A DNA stretch of 64,000 bases from Halovivax limisalsi. Lineage in GTDB: Archaea > Halobacteriota > Halobacteria > Halobacteriales > Natrialbaceae. How positions within the stretch are numbered: position 1 is the first letter of the stretch; each line of letters begins with the position of its first letter. A program made the position numbers and the translations under genes. Shown one piece after another: positions 49,736 to 58,914 of this stretch. Under the pieces are notes generated by a model that had not been told where the DNA came from, did not search any database, and was given only the letters and a program-made list of their open reading frames with translations. Where the stretch lies: positions 682,001 through 746,000 of the forward strand of contig NZ_CP095757.1 of NCBI RefSeq assembly GCF_023093535.1, in the 5' to 3' direction.

Positions 49736-50731
49736 ATGACCGATCCAACGGCATCGATCGTTATCCGATGCTACAACGAACGGGAGCACATCGGCAAGCT
49801 CCTCCACGGGATCTTCGAGCAGTCGTTCGAGGAGTTCGAGGTGCTGCTCGTCGACTCCGGTTCGACGGACGGGACGCTCGAGATCGCCCGTCAGTATCCG
49901 ATCGAAGATGTCGTTCACATTCCGCCTGAGAAGTTTTCGTTCGGCCGGGCACTCAACTACGGGTGTGAGGCTGCACGCGGCGACTACTGCGTCTTCGTCA
50001 GCGCTCACTGCTATCCGAAGCGCGTCGACTGGCTCTCGCGACTTCTCGAAAAGTTCGACGACGAGGACGTCGCGATGGTCTACGGGAAACAGCGCGGCGG
50101 CGGCCCGACGAAGTTCTCCGAACGCCAGATTTTCCGTCGCTGGTTCCCCGAATCGGACATCGACTACCAGCTCACGCCGTTCGCGAACAACGCCAACGCG
50201 GCGATCCGACGGGATGTCTGGGAGGAGTTCCCGTACGACGAACGATTGACCGGCCTCGAAGATCTCGACTGGGGTAAACGAGTCAAAGAGGCCGGCTACG
50301 AGATCTCCTACGCCTCGGCGGCCGAGGTCGTCCACGTCCACGACGAGAGTCCAGGCGAGATCTACAATCGTTACCGTCGGGAAGCCATCGCTCACAAGCA
50401 AATCATTCCGGACCAGGAGTTCACGCTCTTCGATTTCGTTCGAGCCTACGCCCGTAACGTGCTATCCGACGGTCGAACGGCTCTGGAGGAGGGCTCGCTT
50501 CTCGACCATCTCGGAAGCATTCTGACGTTTCGATTGTTGCAGTTCTGGGGGACGTATCGCGGATTTTCGCGGGACGAAACGGTCTCGGAACAGCTTCGCC
50601 AGCGATTCTACTACCCCGACAAGAACGGATATCCGGCCGAATCGAATGCGACGGACGAGGACTCGAAGGCGCCACCGGTGGATTACACGGCGGTCGACTT
50701 CGAGTATCCGATCGAAGACATCAGCGATTGA
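49736..50731 (+). CDS. Family 2 glycosyltransferase
   Basis: A 331-aa GT-A enzyme with ASIVIRCYNEREHIGKLLHG, DSGSTDGTLEIAR (DXD-type loop partner), GCEAARGDYCVFVSAHC in place of the DXD, and LTGLEDLDWGKRVKEAGYEI (ED motif). It probably adds a sugar to a lipid-linked glycan at the cytoplasmic face. No membrane helix is present. It starts 80 bases after the previous glycan gene. Confidence 0.88.
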   Translation: MTDPTASIVIRCYNEREHIGKLLHGIFEQSFEEFEVLLVDSGSTDGTLEIARQYPIEDVVHIPPEKFSFGRALNYGCEAARGDYCVFVSAHCYPKRVDWLSRLLEKFDDEDVAMVYGKQRGGGPTKFSERQIFRRWFPESDIDYQLTPFANNANAAIRRDVWEEFPYDERLTGLEDLDWGKRVKEAGYEISYASAAEVVHVHDESPGEIYNRYRREAIAHKQIIPDQEFTLFDFVRAYARNVLSDGRTALEEGSLLDHLGSILTFRLLQFWGTYRGFSRDETVSEQLRQRFYYPDKNGYPAESNATDEDSKAPPVDYTAVDFEYPIEDISD

Positions 50732-50849
50732 TCGACCGGTCGAACCCGCGACCGAACTGAGCGCCGTGGTCTCACTTCGCTCCGGAACCGGCGGACGCGG
50801 GCGTACCGGGTAGCGAAATGTTTACCAGCCACTGCCCGACAGGGAAGGT

Positions 50850-51848
50850 ATGCGAGTCGTCGTCACCGATCGGCCCTTCCCGCAACCGAACCCGTATCAC
50901 GACTTACTGGAGACGACAGACGCCCTCTACGACGACGCTCTCACGGGTCCGGAGGACGAGATCGTCTACCCCGAGGTAACCACCGAGGAGGCGACGGTCG
51001 AGGCCTGTCGCGGTGCGGACGTCATCGTGACGTTCATCGCCCCGATCACCGGGCGCGTGATGGACGCAGCCGGTGACGTTTCTCTCATCGTTCGACAGGG
51101 GGCCGGCTACGACAACATCGACGTGACCGCCGCGACGGAGCGGGGAATTCCCGTCTCGAACGCCCCGGATTACGGGTCGAAAGACGTCGCGAGTCACGGT
51201 CTCGCGATGGCCATGGCCGCGAGTCACGACATCGTTCGGGCGGATCGACAACTGCGTTCGAACGAAGGATGGGGCTCGTCCCGGGTTATCGAACCGCTCC
51301 ACAGCGGGACGTACGGGATCGTCGGACTGGGTCGAATCGGTCGCCGGGCCGTCCCGATGGCGCGCGGTCTCGGGATGGACGTCATCGCGTACGACCCGGT
51401 GCTGGACGACGACATCTTCGAGGCGCTCGACGTCGAACCGGTCTCGTTCGACGACCTGCTCGATCGCTCCGATTGCGTCGCCCTGCACGCGCCGCTCACA
51501 GACGTCACCCACCACATGTTCTCCGCCGAGGAGTTTTCGAAGATGAAATCCTCCGCGATTCTCGTCAACGTCGCCCGGGGCCCGCTCGTCGACGAGGACG
51601 CGCTCGTCGAGGCCGTCGAATCCGGCGAGATCCGGGCCGCAGCGCTGGACGTGTTCGAATCGGAGCCGCCGACTGACTCGCCCGTCCTCGAATGCGACGG
51701 GATCACGGTCTCACCGCATCACGCCGGGAGTTCGCCGGCGGCGAAGGAACGCAAAATTTCGATCGTCCGCGACGAGATCGAACGCGCACTTCGCGGCGAG
51801 GCGCTCCACAACGTCGTCAACCAGGAAGTCTACCAGTTTCGGGGCTGA
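50850..51848 (+). CDS. 2-hydroxyacid dehydrogenase, CtBP/phosphoglycerate-dehydrogenase-like
   Basis: A 332-aa NAD enzyme. The catalytic residues of the D-isomer family are visible: Arg in IVRQGAGYDNIDVTAA, Glu in DVFESEPPTD, and His in VSPHHAGSS. The nucleotide fold is YGIVGLGRIGRRAVPMARGL. TTTACC about 30 bases before the start suggests its own leaderless promoter. It precedes a KdsB-like cytidylyltransferase, so it may make or oxidise a sugar-acid precursor; the substrate is inferred only. Confidence 0.85.
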   Translation: MRVVVTDRPFPQPNPYHDLLETTDALYDDALTGPEDEIVYPEVTTEEATVEACRGADVIVTFIAPITGRVMDAAGDVSLIVRQGAGYDNIDVTAATERGIPVSNAPDYGSKDVASHGLAMAMAASHDIVRADRQLRSNEGWGSSRVIEPLHSGTYGIVGLGRIGRRAVPMARGLGMDVIAYDPVLDDDIFEALDVEPVSFDDLLDRSDCVALHAPLTDVTHHMFSAEEFSKMKSSAILVNVARGPLVDEDALVEAVESGEIRAAALDVFESEPPTDSPVLECDGITVSPHHAGSSPAAKERKISIVRDEIERALRGEALHNVVNQEVYQFRG

Positions 51849-51969
51849 GCGGTCCGAGGTAGCTGGCAGTGAGCTGGTATCAGTTGATTTTGGCGTCCAC
51901 AGAACGCCGCAGTACTCTTCGTCCGTGCGTGTGAAAACTGGTAAGTGAGCGCCGAGAGTTCGGTGGCGT

Positions 51970-52731
51970 ATGCGCGTTGACGCAGTCATTCCCGTCCGAA
52001 TGGGGTCGTCGCGATATCCGGGCAAACCGCTCGTCGACATCGAGGGCTTCTCGATGGTCGAACACGTCTACCGGCGGACGAAACGAAGCGACGTCGTCGA
52101 CGGGACGTACGTGGCGACGCCCGACGAGGAGATCCGCGAGGAGGCCGAATCCTTCGGCGCCGAGGTCATCGTGACCGGCGAACACTCGCGGGCGACGGAC
52201 CGAGTCGCCGAAGCGGCCGAATCCCTCGAGGGCGATATCGTCATCGTCATGCAGGGCGACGAGCCGCTCGTCTACCCGGAGATGATCGACGCCGCGGTCG
52301 AACCGATGCTCGAAGACGACTCGATCGACTGCGTCAACCTCGGAAAGGAACTCGAATCCGAGGCCGCGTTTCGCGATCCGAACACGGTCAAAGTCGTCGT
52401 CGACGGGGACTGGGAGGCGCTGTACTTCTCGCGCGAACCGATTCCGAACCTCCACGACACGACGTTCGAGGACACCGCGGTGTACAAGCAGGTCTGCGTG
52501 CTCCCGTTCCGCCGCGAGGCGCTCTTCGAGTTCACGTCGATGGCCGAGACGCCGCTCGAACGCGCCGAATCGATCGACATGCTACGGTTGCTGGAGAACG
52601 GTCGGACCGTCCAGATCGTCGAGACCGATCGGACTATTCACGCCGTCGACACCCCCGAGGACCACGAACGCGTCAACGAGATGATGGCGACCGACGAACT
52701 CTATCTGGACTACGCCGACGACGCGAAGTGA
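51970..52731 (+). CDS. KdsB-like cytidylyltransferase (CMP-sugar-acid synthetase family)
   Basis: A 253-aa protein with the KdsB signature: AVIPVRMGSSRYPGKPLVDI, the SRATDRVAEAAESL segment (S/T-x-TDR), VIVMQGDEPLVYPEMI, and the later ALYFSREPIPN. CMP-Kdo synthetase activates 3-deoxy-manno-octulosonate with CTP. Kdo itself is not a known haloarchaeal sugar, and no KdsA/KdsC gene is in the window, so a related ulosonic or other acid may be the substrate. It sits between a hydroxyacid dehydrogenase and an SDR inside the glycan region. Confidence 0.8.
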   Translation: MRVDAVIPVRMGSSRYPGKPLVDIEGFSMVEHVYRRTKRSDVVDGTYVATPDEEIREEAESFGAEVIVTGEHSRATDRVAEAAESLEGDIVIVMQGDEPLVYPEMIDAAVEPMLEDDSIDCVNLGKELESEAAFRDPNTVKVVVDGDWEALYFSREPIPNLHDTTFEDTAVYKQVCVLPFRREALFEFTSMAETPLERAESIDMLRLLENGRTVQIVETDRTIHAVDTPEDHERVNEMMATDELYLDYADDAK

Positions 52732-52769
52732 CCGACGCGGTGGCGTAGCGTGGTCGGTTGAGCGCCCGC

Positions 52770-53576
52770 TCACCCGTCGAGATCGTCGAGATAGAGATCG
52801 TCCTGCAAGACGGCCGTCCGCCCGCCGTCGACGGCGAGGCAAGCGCCGGTCACGAACCCGGCTTCCTCGCTCGCGAGGAATGCGACCGCGTTCGCGACGT
52901 CTTCGGGCGTGCCGATCCGTCCGATGGGGTGGATCCGGTCGAGGTAATCGAGTTGCTCGTCGCTCAGGTCCGCAGCAATTCGTTCGACCATCGTCCAGCC
53001 CGGATTGACGCTGTTCACTCTGATTCCGTCTGTGCCCCAGGCGACCGCCATCGATCGCGTCATTCCGTCGATCCCGGCCTTGATCGCGTTGTACGGGAAC
53101 TTCCGGGGGTGGGTCGCGATCGCGTGGTTCGAGCCGACGTTGACGATCGCTCCTCGGTCGCTGTCGGCGAGCGCTGGATACGCATACTTCGCCGCGAGCC
53201 AGTACGCCCGGAAATCCGTTTCGAGGAGGGCGTCCCACGTCTCCAGATCCACCTCGTCCGGTTTCGTGTCGGTCTCGAAGGCCGCGTTGTTGACGAGCAC
53301 GTCGAGCCCACCGAATTCGCGCTCGGCGGTCTCGACGAGCGACTCGATCTCGCCGGGCTCGCGGACGTCAGTCCGATGGAAGATGGCGTCTCCGCCCTCT
53401 TCCTCGATGGATTCGACGACGGCGTCTCCGTCCTCGCTCGTTCGACCGCTGACGACGATCGACGCCCCATCGCTCGCCAGTCGCCGGGCGATCGCCGCGC
53501 CGATGCCGCGCGTACTCCCGGTCACGATCGCCGTCGCGGTGGCGCGTTCGGTTGGGGCCTCGCGTTCACCGTTCAT
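52770..53576 (-). CDS. Short-chain dehydrogenase/reductase
   Basis: A 268-aa classical SDR. ATG 53576 (MNGEREAPTERATATAIVTG) is preferred to 53609. It has the NAD(P) motif TGSTRGIGAAIARRL, NNAAFE, the catalytic Ser region VNVGSNHAIATHP, then Tyr-x3-Lys in FPYNAIKAGIDGM, and a C-terminal GACLAVDGG. It is convergent with the KdsB-like gene. It could act on a sugar-acid intermediate, but many substrates are possible. Confidence 0.88.
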   Translation of the reverse strand: MNGEREAPTERATATAIVTGSTRGIGAAIARRLASDGASIVVSGRTSEDGDAVVESIEEEGGDAIFHRTDVREPGEIESLVETAEREFGGLDVLVNNAAFETDTKPDEVDLETWDALLETDFRAYWLAAKYAYPALADSDRGAIVNVGSNHAIATHPRKFPYNAIKAGIDGMTRSMAVAWGTDGIRVNSVNPGWTMVERIAADLSDEQLDYLDRIHPIGRIGTPEDVANAVAFLASEEAGFVTGACLAVDGGRTAVLQDDLYLDDLDG

Positions 53577-53732
53577 AGACCGTTGCTCGGACGCCCGCGG
53601 ATAAAACACTGGTCGAATCGAGGACGCCGGGCGCCTCTGGCTACGATACGAGCCGAACCCGTTTCGAATACCGCCTCCTCGTTCATCAGTAAATGAAATA
53701 GGTTATGGTCGTCGGGTTGAATACCTCGGTTC

Positions 53733-54692
53733 ATGACCCCCGCCCAACTCAAAACGGGGATCCGCCATCCCGATCGCGCTCTCCGATTTTTGAAAAACAG
53801 GGTCGGCTCTCGACTCCTTCGGTGGTCGTTCGACGACAACGGCGTCCACGTCCTCGACGAGCAGTGGGACACCCTGATTATTCTCGACTGCGGGCGCTAC
53901 GACGTGTTTGCGGAACTGGTCACGGCCGGAGACGCGCCGGTGGAGGTGGACGGAGAACTCGGGAACGTGCGCTCGCTCGCGTCCGTGACGAACAATTTCG
54001 TCAAACGCAACTTTCGCGACCGACGGGCCCACGATCTCGTCTACCTGTCCGCGAACCCGGCGGTTGCGAGCCAGGCGGAGTACCTGGACATCCACAAACT
54101 CGTCGGCATGTGGCACGACACGCCGGAGGAAAAGCGGGGCCAGGAAAACCGTCGTGCGCTGACCGACCCCCGGCCGGTCGTCGAGCGGGCGCTCGAACTG
54201 CACGATGAGTACCCGAACAAGCGACACGTCGTCCACCTGCTTCCGCCGCACGTCCCCCACCTGTTCAAGGACGGCGAACGCCTCCCCGAGGAGTCACCGT
54301 ATCGCAACTACGAAGCAGCCCGCGCCGGCGACGTAGAAGCGAGCGAGATGCGGCGGGTCTACGCCGAAAACTACCGGTACGCACTCCAGGAGATAGCGCC
54401 GCTGGTGAGCGAACTCGAGGGAAAAATCGTGGTGACGGCCGACCACGGCGAACTGCTCGGCGAGGGAATGCCCCGGTGGATGAAGTTCTTCCATACGCGG
54501 TGGGGGGATCGGTGGGAGAAGTACGACTTCGGCCACTACGACAACGTCGACGTTCCGGGACTGGTCGAGGTCCCGTGGCTCGAGGTACCGTTCGACGACC
54601 GACGAGAGGTCGTAGCCGAACCACCGACCACCGACGAGTACGATACGGAGAGTATCGAAGACACACTCACTGCATTGGGCTATCGGACCTGA
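53733..54692 (+). CDS. Alkaline-phosphatase/sulfatase-fold protein
   Basis: A 319-aa protein with two motifs of the alkaline phosphatase superfamily, a first metal-binding Asp in DTLIILDCGRYDVF and the second site VVTADHGELLGEG with an Asp/His pair near the C-terminal third. It ends in TLTALGYRT, similar to haloarchaeal sulfatases. The sequence between is typical of glycan-cluster sulfatase-like proteins. It may act as sulfatase, phosphatase or phosphoethanolamine-like transferase. No signal peptide is seen. Confidence 0.75.
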   Translation: MTPAQLKTGIRHPDRALRFLKNRVGSRLLRWSFDDNGVHVLDEQWDTLIILDCGRYDVFAELVTAGDAPVEVDGELGNVRSLASVTNNFVKRNFRDRRAHDLVYLSANPAVASQAEYLDIHKLVGMWHDTPEEKRGQENRRALTDPRPVVERALELHDEYPNKRHVVHLLPPHVPHLFKDGERLPEESPYRNYEAARAGDVEASEMRRVYAENYRYALQEIAPLVSELEGKIVVTADHGELLGEGMPRWMKFFHTRWGDRWEKYDFGHYDNVDVPGLVEVPWLEVPFDDRREVVAEPPTTDEYDTESIEDTLTALGYRT

Positions 54693-54746
54693 TCACTGAC
54701 GAATCACCACGTCGATCACGGGAGATCCGGCATACGCATCGCACTC

Positions 54747-56033
54747 ATGTCGCTATTCAGACGGGCGAAATCGGCCTGGAAACGGGAAGGGATAGTGTAT
54801 CTGTTGAAGGAAGCGCCCGGTCATCTGCGTCCGGATATTCGGGATCAGTTGTCTTATCGCTGGTACAATCCGTACGGCCACGTTACGAGAGGCGAACTAC
54901 GATCACAGTGTGATCGAGCGGATTCGATCTGGTATTACGGGTCCAGGGAGCGGTTCGAAATCGCGCCACCGATTTCGGGACCCCCGCCGGAACTGTTCGA
55001 CGGCGTGATTGGTACACACGAGGTCCCCCGCTCGTTCGTCTGTGAAGTCCCATCAGTCCGGTTGTTCGGCGACTGGGCGTTGAGTCAACGGCTGGATGGG
55101 ACCTACGTCGTCGAGGAGATGGGACACGAATCCACGCTCCGGAATCGATTGCTGGAGACCTTCCGCTCGTTCGGCATCCGACGACGCGTGAGCGAGATCG
55201 CCAAACCGTCGCCGGAGCAGTTTGCCCGGCCGGATTTCGAGACGATTATCAACCTCGTGCCCCGCCACGGGGGACGCCACAACAATTACGTTAATTTCGG
55301 CCACTGGATTCTGGAGGATCTCCCGCGCTTGCGAGGATATCATCGGTATTACGAGGCGACTGGTCGCAAGCCGACCCTCCTGTTGAAGAATGATCCGCCG
55401 TCGTGGATGATCGAGACGCTGACGTTACTCGGGTTCTCTTCGTCCGACTGGACGGAGTGGAACCGGGAAAGCGCTACCGTCTCTCGGTTGGTCGTCCCGA
55501 AGTTGAGTTACATTCACAGCGTCGGCGCAGAATATCAGCCGTCGGACAGAAAATGGGTCGTCGACCGGATGAAGTCAGCGGTCGATCTCTCGACCGACGC
55601 CGCATTCCCGGAACGCGTCTTCGTCTCGAGACAGGGACAGGACAGGCGGAAGATCGCCAATTACGATGCAGTTATGGAAACGCTGTCCGAGTTCGGATTC
55701 GAATCGATTCGCCCCGAGGAGTTATCCATTGAATCGCAAATTAGACTCTTCGATCAGGCTGAGGTGGTCGTCGGCCCGTTCGGTGCTAATTTGACCAACG
55801 TCGTATTCGCGACGGATGCAACGTTGATCGAAATATTCCCGCCCGGCGCGATCAAGACGGTATTCTATATCGTGGCGAGCGAACAGGGCCTGCGATACGA
55901 TTTCGTCCGCGGTGACCTGACCGAAGATGGACCGGCGAACACGCCTCGAAATTCGGATATCGTGGTCCCGCTTGAGGACCTGACAGCAAAGCTTGATGCG
56001 CTCGAATTGGACGACAGTGGGGCTGACTTCTGA
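54747..56033 (+). CDS. Family 61 glycosyltransferase (DUF563)
   Basis: A 428-aa enzyme. The central motif HNNYVNFGHWILEDLPRLRG, then RVFVSRQGQDRRKIANYDAV and VVVGPFGANLTNVVFATDAT with a conserved Asn/Asp, match GT61 (EGT/DUF563) proteins. A short N-terminal region is basic (RRAKSAWKREG). The gene is slightly poorer in G+C than its left neighbours. It is likely a glycosyltransferase of the surface glycan pathway. Confidence 0.85.
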   Translation: MSLFRRAKSAWKREGIVYLLKEAPGHLRPDIRDQLSYRWYNPYGHVTRGELRSQCDRADSIWYYGSRERFEIAPPISGPPPELFDGVIGTHEVPRSFVCEVPSVRLFGDWALSQRLDGTYVVEEMGHESTLRNRLLETFRSFGIRRRVSEIAKPSPEQFARPDFETIINLVPRHGGRHNNYVNFGHWILEDLPRLRGYHRYYEATGRKPTLLLKNDPPSWMIETLTLLGFSSSDWTEWNRESATVSRLVVPKLSYIHSVGAEYQPSDRKWVVDRMKSAVDLSTDAAFPERVFVSRQGQDRRKIANYDAVMETLSEFGFESIRPEELSIESQIRLFDQAEVVVGPFGANLTNVVFATDATLIEIFPPGAIKTVFYIVASEQGLRYDFVRGDLTEDGPANTPRNSDIVVPLEDLTAKLDALELDDSGADF

Positions 56034-56173
56034 TTCTTCGTACCGTGCGCCGTCTCGCCGTGTTTTCGCGGGGGTTCAGATAAGTTAAATTCGTTCTGTC
56101 ATATCACCCGAAACCGTCACCACCTCACTCCTTGCAACTCCTATCTGGACACCGCGATTCTCGTGGACCTTCC

Positions 56174-56183
56174 CTTTAATAAT
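56174..56183 (+). promoter_or_regulatory. TATA box of the rfbC-rfbA operon
   Basis: CTTTAATAAT lies 27-36 bases upstream of the ATG at 56210, which is right for a leaderless transcript starting the dTDP-rhamnose genes. Confidence 0.5.
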
Positions 56184-56209
56184 GCTTCCGCCTGAACCCC
56201 TGAATAACG

Positions 56210-56683
56210 ATGGCGGCGAAGATACACGATGTCGAGGTCCGAGATCTCCAGGTGAATACGGACGAGCGGGGCCATCTCGTCGAGCTGTACCGTACCGACT
56301 GGGGCGAGTTCGATCCAGACCCAGCGATGTCGTATTACTCGATGACGTATCCAGGAATCGTACGCGCATGGCATCGACACACGGGCGGCCAAGTAGACTA
56401 TTTCGTCTGTCCGCAGGGGCGCATCAAACTCGGTATCTACGACGACCGTGAGGGATCGTCGACGCGCGGGGCGTTAGAGACGTATGTCATCGGCGAGCAC
56501 AATCAACGACTCGTTCGAGTTCCTGGCGATTGCTGGCACGGGTTCAAGGCGATCGGCAACGAGCCAGCACTCATCGTAAACTTTCCCAGCGAGCGCTACG
56601 ACTACGAGAACCCGGACGAGGAGCGTATTCCGTACGATACAGACGAGATCCCGCTCGATTGGGAAGCCGAACCACACAAGTAA
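56210..56683 (+). CDS. rfbC: dTDP-4-dehydrorhamnose 3,5-epimerase-family protein
   Basis: A 157-aa cupin-like epimerase. The expected residues for the RmlC fold are present: VNTDERGHLVELYRTDW (N-terminal), YYSMTYPGIVRAWHRHTGGQ with the catalytic His, FVCPQGRIKLGIYD, and VPGDCWHGFKAIGNE. It converts dTDP-4-keto-6-deoxyglucose to the rhamnose configuration. ATG 56210 follows the TATA box. Next gene: rfbA after 21 bases. Confidence 0.9.
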   Translation: MAAKIHDVEVRDLQVNTDERGHLVELYRTDWGEFDPDPAMSYYSMTYPGIVRAWHRHTGGQVDYFVCPQGRIKLGIYDDREGSSTRGALETYVIGEHNQRLVRVPGDCWHGFKAIGNEPALIVNFPSERYDYENPDEERIPYDTDEIPLDWEAEPHK

Positions 56684-56704
56684 ACTCCTCTCCTATCCGA
56701 AGCA

Positions 56705-57778
56705 ATGAAAGGTGTTCTTCTCTCGGGCGGAACCGGTTCTCGACTACGGCCAATAACACATACGGGACCGAAACAGCTTGTCCCGGTAGCGAACAAACCC
56801 GTCCTCGAATACGCGATCGAAGACCTCAAGGACGCCGGGATCACGGAAATTGGCGTTATTCTGGGACACAAGGGCCGCGACGAGATTCAGGAACTCCTCG
56901 GTGATGGATCTTCGTACGGTGTCGACATTACGTACATCGTTCAAGGTAATCCACTCGGTCTCGCCCACGCCGCCGGGTGCGCCAAAGATTTCGTCGGTGA
57001 CGATGACTTCGTGATGTATCTCGGCGATAACATCCTCAAATCCGGAATTACCGATCTCGTCCACAGTTTCGAGGCCGGCGACTACGGCGCCGGGATTGCA
57101 CTGCAGGAAGTCGAAGATCCCCAGGCGTTCGGTATCGCGGACGTCGATAACGCCGGAAACGTCACCGAACTGATCGAAAAACCCGATGACCCACCGACGA
57201 ACTTGGCCCTCATCGGAATGTATGTCTTCTCTCCTATTGTATTCGATGCGATCGAAGGTATCGAACCCTCGTGGCGCGGCGAGCTCGAGATAACTGATGC
57301 CATCCAGTCGCTGCTTGATGATGGACAGGACATCGACTCACAAGTGGTTCATGGGTGGTGGAAGGACACCGGGCGGCCCGAAGATATTCTCGAAGCCAAC
57401 CGACTTGTCCTTGAGGATATGCAACTAAATCGGGATGGTCAGGTTGCATCAGATGCGACTGTGGAAGGGAGGGTTGATCTAGACGAAACGGCTACCATCG
57501 AGGCCGATGCAGTCGTCCGCGGGCCCGTTTCTATCGCGGAAGGGACCGTTATCGGATCGGGGACGTACGTTGGCCCGTATACGTCAATAGGACCAAACTC
57601 GACGCTCGAAGGGATTCACATCGAAAACAGCGTCGTAATTGGCGAATCCACCATTCAGACGAGCGGCCAGATCGTCGACAGCCTTCTTGGTCGCGGCGCG
57701 GATATCGGTAGTGCCGACGAGGACCTTCCCCGAGGCCGTCGTCTCGTTGTTGGTGAAAATTCCCAACTCAAATTGTAA
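56705..57778 (+). CDS. rfbA: Glucose-1-phosphate thymidylyltransferase
   Basis: A 357-aa nucleotidyltransferase with MKGVLLSGGTGSRLRPITHT, the VPVANKPVLEYAIEDLK site, and YLGDNIL. A C-terminal left-handed beta-helix-like part (about 240-340; repeats such as EGRVDLDETATIEADAVVRG) is longer than in bacterial RmlA but usual for archaeal enzymes. It activates glucose-1-phosphate to dTDP-glucose. It is in an operon with rfbC and is followed at 2 bases by a zinc-ribbon gene. Confidence 0.92.
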   Translation: MKGVLLSGGTGSRLRPITHTGPKQLVPVANKPVLEYAIEDLKDAGITEIGVILGHKGRDEIQELLGDGSSYGVDITYIVQGNPLGLAHAAGCAKDFVGDDDFVMYLGDNILKSGITDLVHSFEAGDYGAGIALQEVEDPQAFGIADVDNAGNVTELIEKPDDPPTNLALIGMYVFSPIVFDAIEGIEPSWRGELEITDAIQSLLDDGQDIDSQVVHGWWKDTGRPEDILEANRLVLEDMQLNRDGQVASDATVEGRVDLDETATIEADAVVRGPVSIAEGTVIGSGTYVGPYTSIGPNSTLEGIHIENSVVIGESTIQTSGQIVDSLLGRGADIGSADEDLPRGRRLVVGENSQLKL

Positions 57779-57780
57779 CA

Positions 57781-57960
57781 ATGCGAATAATTACGCACAC
57801 CTGTCCAACGTGTGGCACCATTGTTTCGGCAAACGAGCTGGAATCGAACCGGGTCATGAAATGTCCCGGTCTGCAATGCGACGATGTCCTCAAATTCACG
57901 GATCTCCCTCCGGAGGACCGTGCATTTTTCCTCGAGAACATCGAACAGTACGAACTCTGA
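57781..57960 (+). CDS. Zinc-ribbon protein, 59 aa
   Basis: An intact frame starting at ATG 57781, two bases after the rfbA stop, encoding 59 residues. Four cysteines form two pairs, CPTC (about 8-11) and CPGLQC (28-33), giving a zinc-ribbon, and an acidic helical tail follows (PPEDRAFFLENIEQYEL). Its tight coupling to rfbA argues for co-translation. No function is known; such one-domain zinc proteins are common in haloarchaea. Confidence 0.7.
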   Translation: MRIITHTCPTCGTIVSANELESNRVMKCPGLQCDDVLKFTDLPPEDRAFFLENIEQYEL

Positions 57961-57968
57961 TCGCGGCC

Positions 57969-58862
57969 TCAGACTGCGAGTTTTTCTCCGATGTTCTGGA
58001 GGTCCTCCGTGAGTGTCGGTTGAGGACGTCCAAGTTCCGTCTCGACGGCGCCCACGTCCAGACAGGTATACGCCGGCCGATCCGCGTCTCGGGTCACAGC
58101 CGATCGTGTGCTCTTGGCGACCAACTCCTCTCCTTTTCCCTGCAGTCCTGCGATCTCTTTTCCGAACTCGTATGGTGTTACGCATGATCGACAGGCAATG
58201 TGATAGGTACCGGTGGCTCCCTGTTCGAGAAGATCTAGAACCGTTGTTACGGCTTGTCCTGCCCTGGTTGGTGTGAGGTGTTGGTCGACGAATAGTGGAA
58301 CCTTCTCTTCCGCCTGTAACGTATTGCGGACCCATGCAGGGAAGCCGATGAGTTCGTTTGTATCGCCTCGTACACCGTAGACGAACGAAAGCCGCGTCAC
58401 TAGGGTGTCCCTGCTGGCGGAACGAACGGCTTTTTCGCCCTCCAGTTTCGATTCACCGTAGACCTGTATTGGGGATGGTGTCACCGTTTCGTCGTATGGC
58501 TCAGTTGTGTTGCCGTCGAAGACGTAGTCCGTCGAGATGTGAACGAATTGAACGTCGCGTTTCACACACGCTGTGGCGAGTTCTCCCGGCGCATCGCCAT
58601 TTACTTCGAAGGCCCTTTCCCGACGAGACTCGCATTCATCGACATCAGTTAGGGCGGCGCAGTTTACGACGGTATCTGGGCGATGTTCGTCCAGGAGTGA
58701 TTGAAAGGCGGCGGTGTTACGAATATCGTGGTTTTCGAGTTGGATATCGAACGCTGGAGCAGTCGAATGGTACGTTCCAGCCACGTCGATGGATCGTTCC
58801 AGACAGTGGCGTACGAGCGAACTTCCGAGCAACCCGCCTGCGCCGAGAACGAGGAGCGTCAT
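57969..58862 (-). CDS. rfbD: dTDP-4-dehydrorhamnose reductase
   Basis: A 297-aa SDR of the RmlD type: GAGGLLGSSLVRHCLER (NADPH), AALTDVDECESRRERAFEVN, HISTDYVFDGNTTEPYDE (catalytic Ser/Thr), then YGESKLEGEKAV (Tyr-x3-Lys). It catalyses the last step to dTDP-L-rhamnose. It is convergent with the rfbC-rfbA-zinc-ribbon operon and divergent from rfbB. Confidence 0.92.
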   Translation of the reverse strand: MTLLVLGAGGLLGSSLVRHCLERSIDVAGTYHSTAPAFDIQLENHDIRNTAAFQSLLDEHRPDTVVNCAALTDVDECESRRERAFEVNGDAPGELATACVKRDVQFVHISTDYVFDGNTTEPYDETVTPSPIQVYGESKLEGEKAVRSASRDTLVTRLSFVYGVRGDTNELIGFPAWVRNTLQAEEKVPLFVDQHLTPTRAGQAVTTVLDLLEQGATGTYHIACRSCVTPYEFGKEIAGLQGKGEELVAKSTRSAVTRDADRPAYTCLDVGAVETELGRPQPTLTEDLQNIGEKLAV

Positions 58863-58914
58863 GTGGCTATTCCTGTCCCGTAAGTGTAAATATGTGCAGG
58901 ACCGGTGCTACTAT
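58863..58914. promoter_or_regulatory. Divergent promoter of rfbD and rfbB
   Basis: Only 52 bases separate the two start codons. GTAAATATG (about 58885-58893) is the only TATA-like stretch for rfbB and lies 22-30 bases upstream of its ATG. The two promoters must overlap, so their expression may be linked. Confidence 0.45.

Noticed and set aside
58714-58914. N-terminal extension of rfbB
   Set aside because: It would overlap the rfbD coding region and the protein begins naturally with MRILVTGGAGFIG at 58915.
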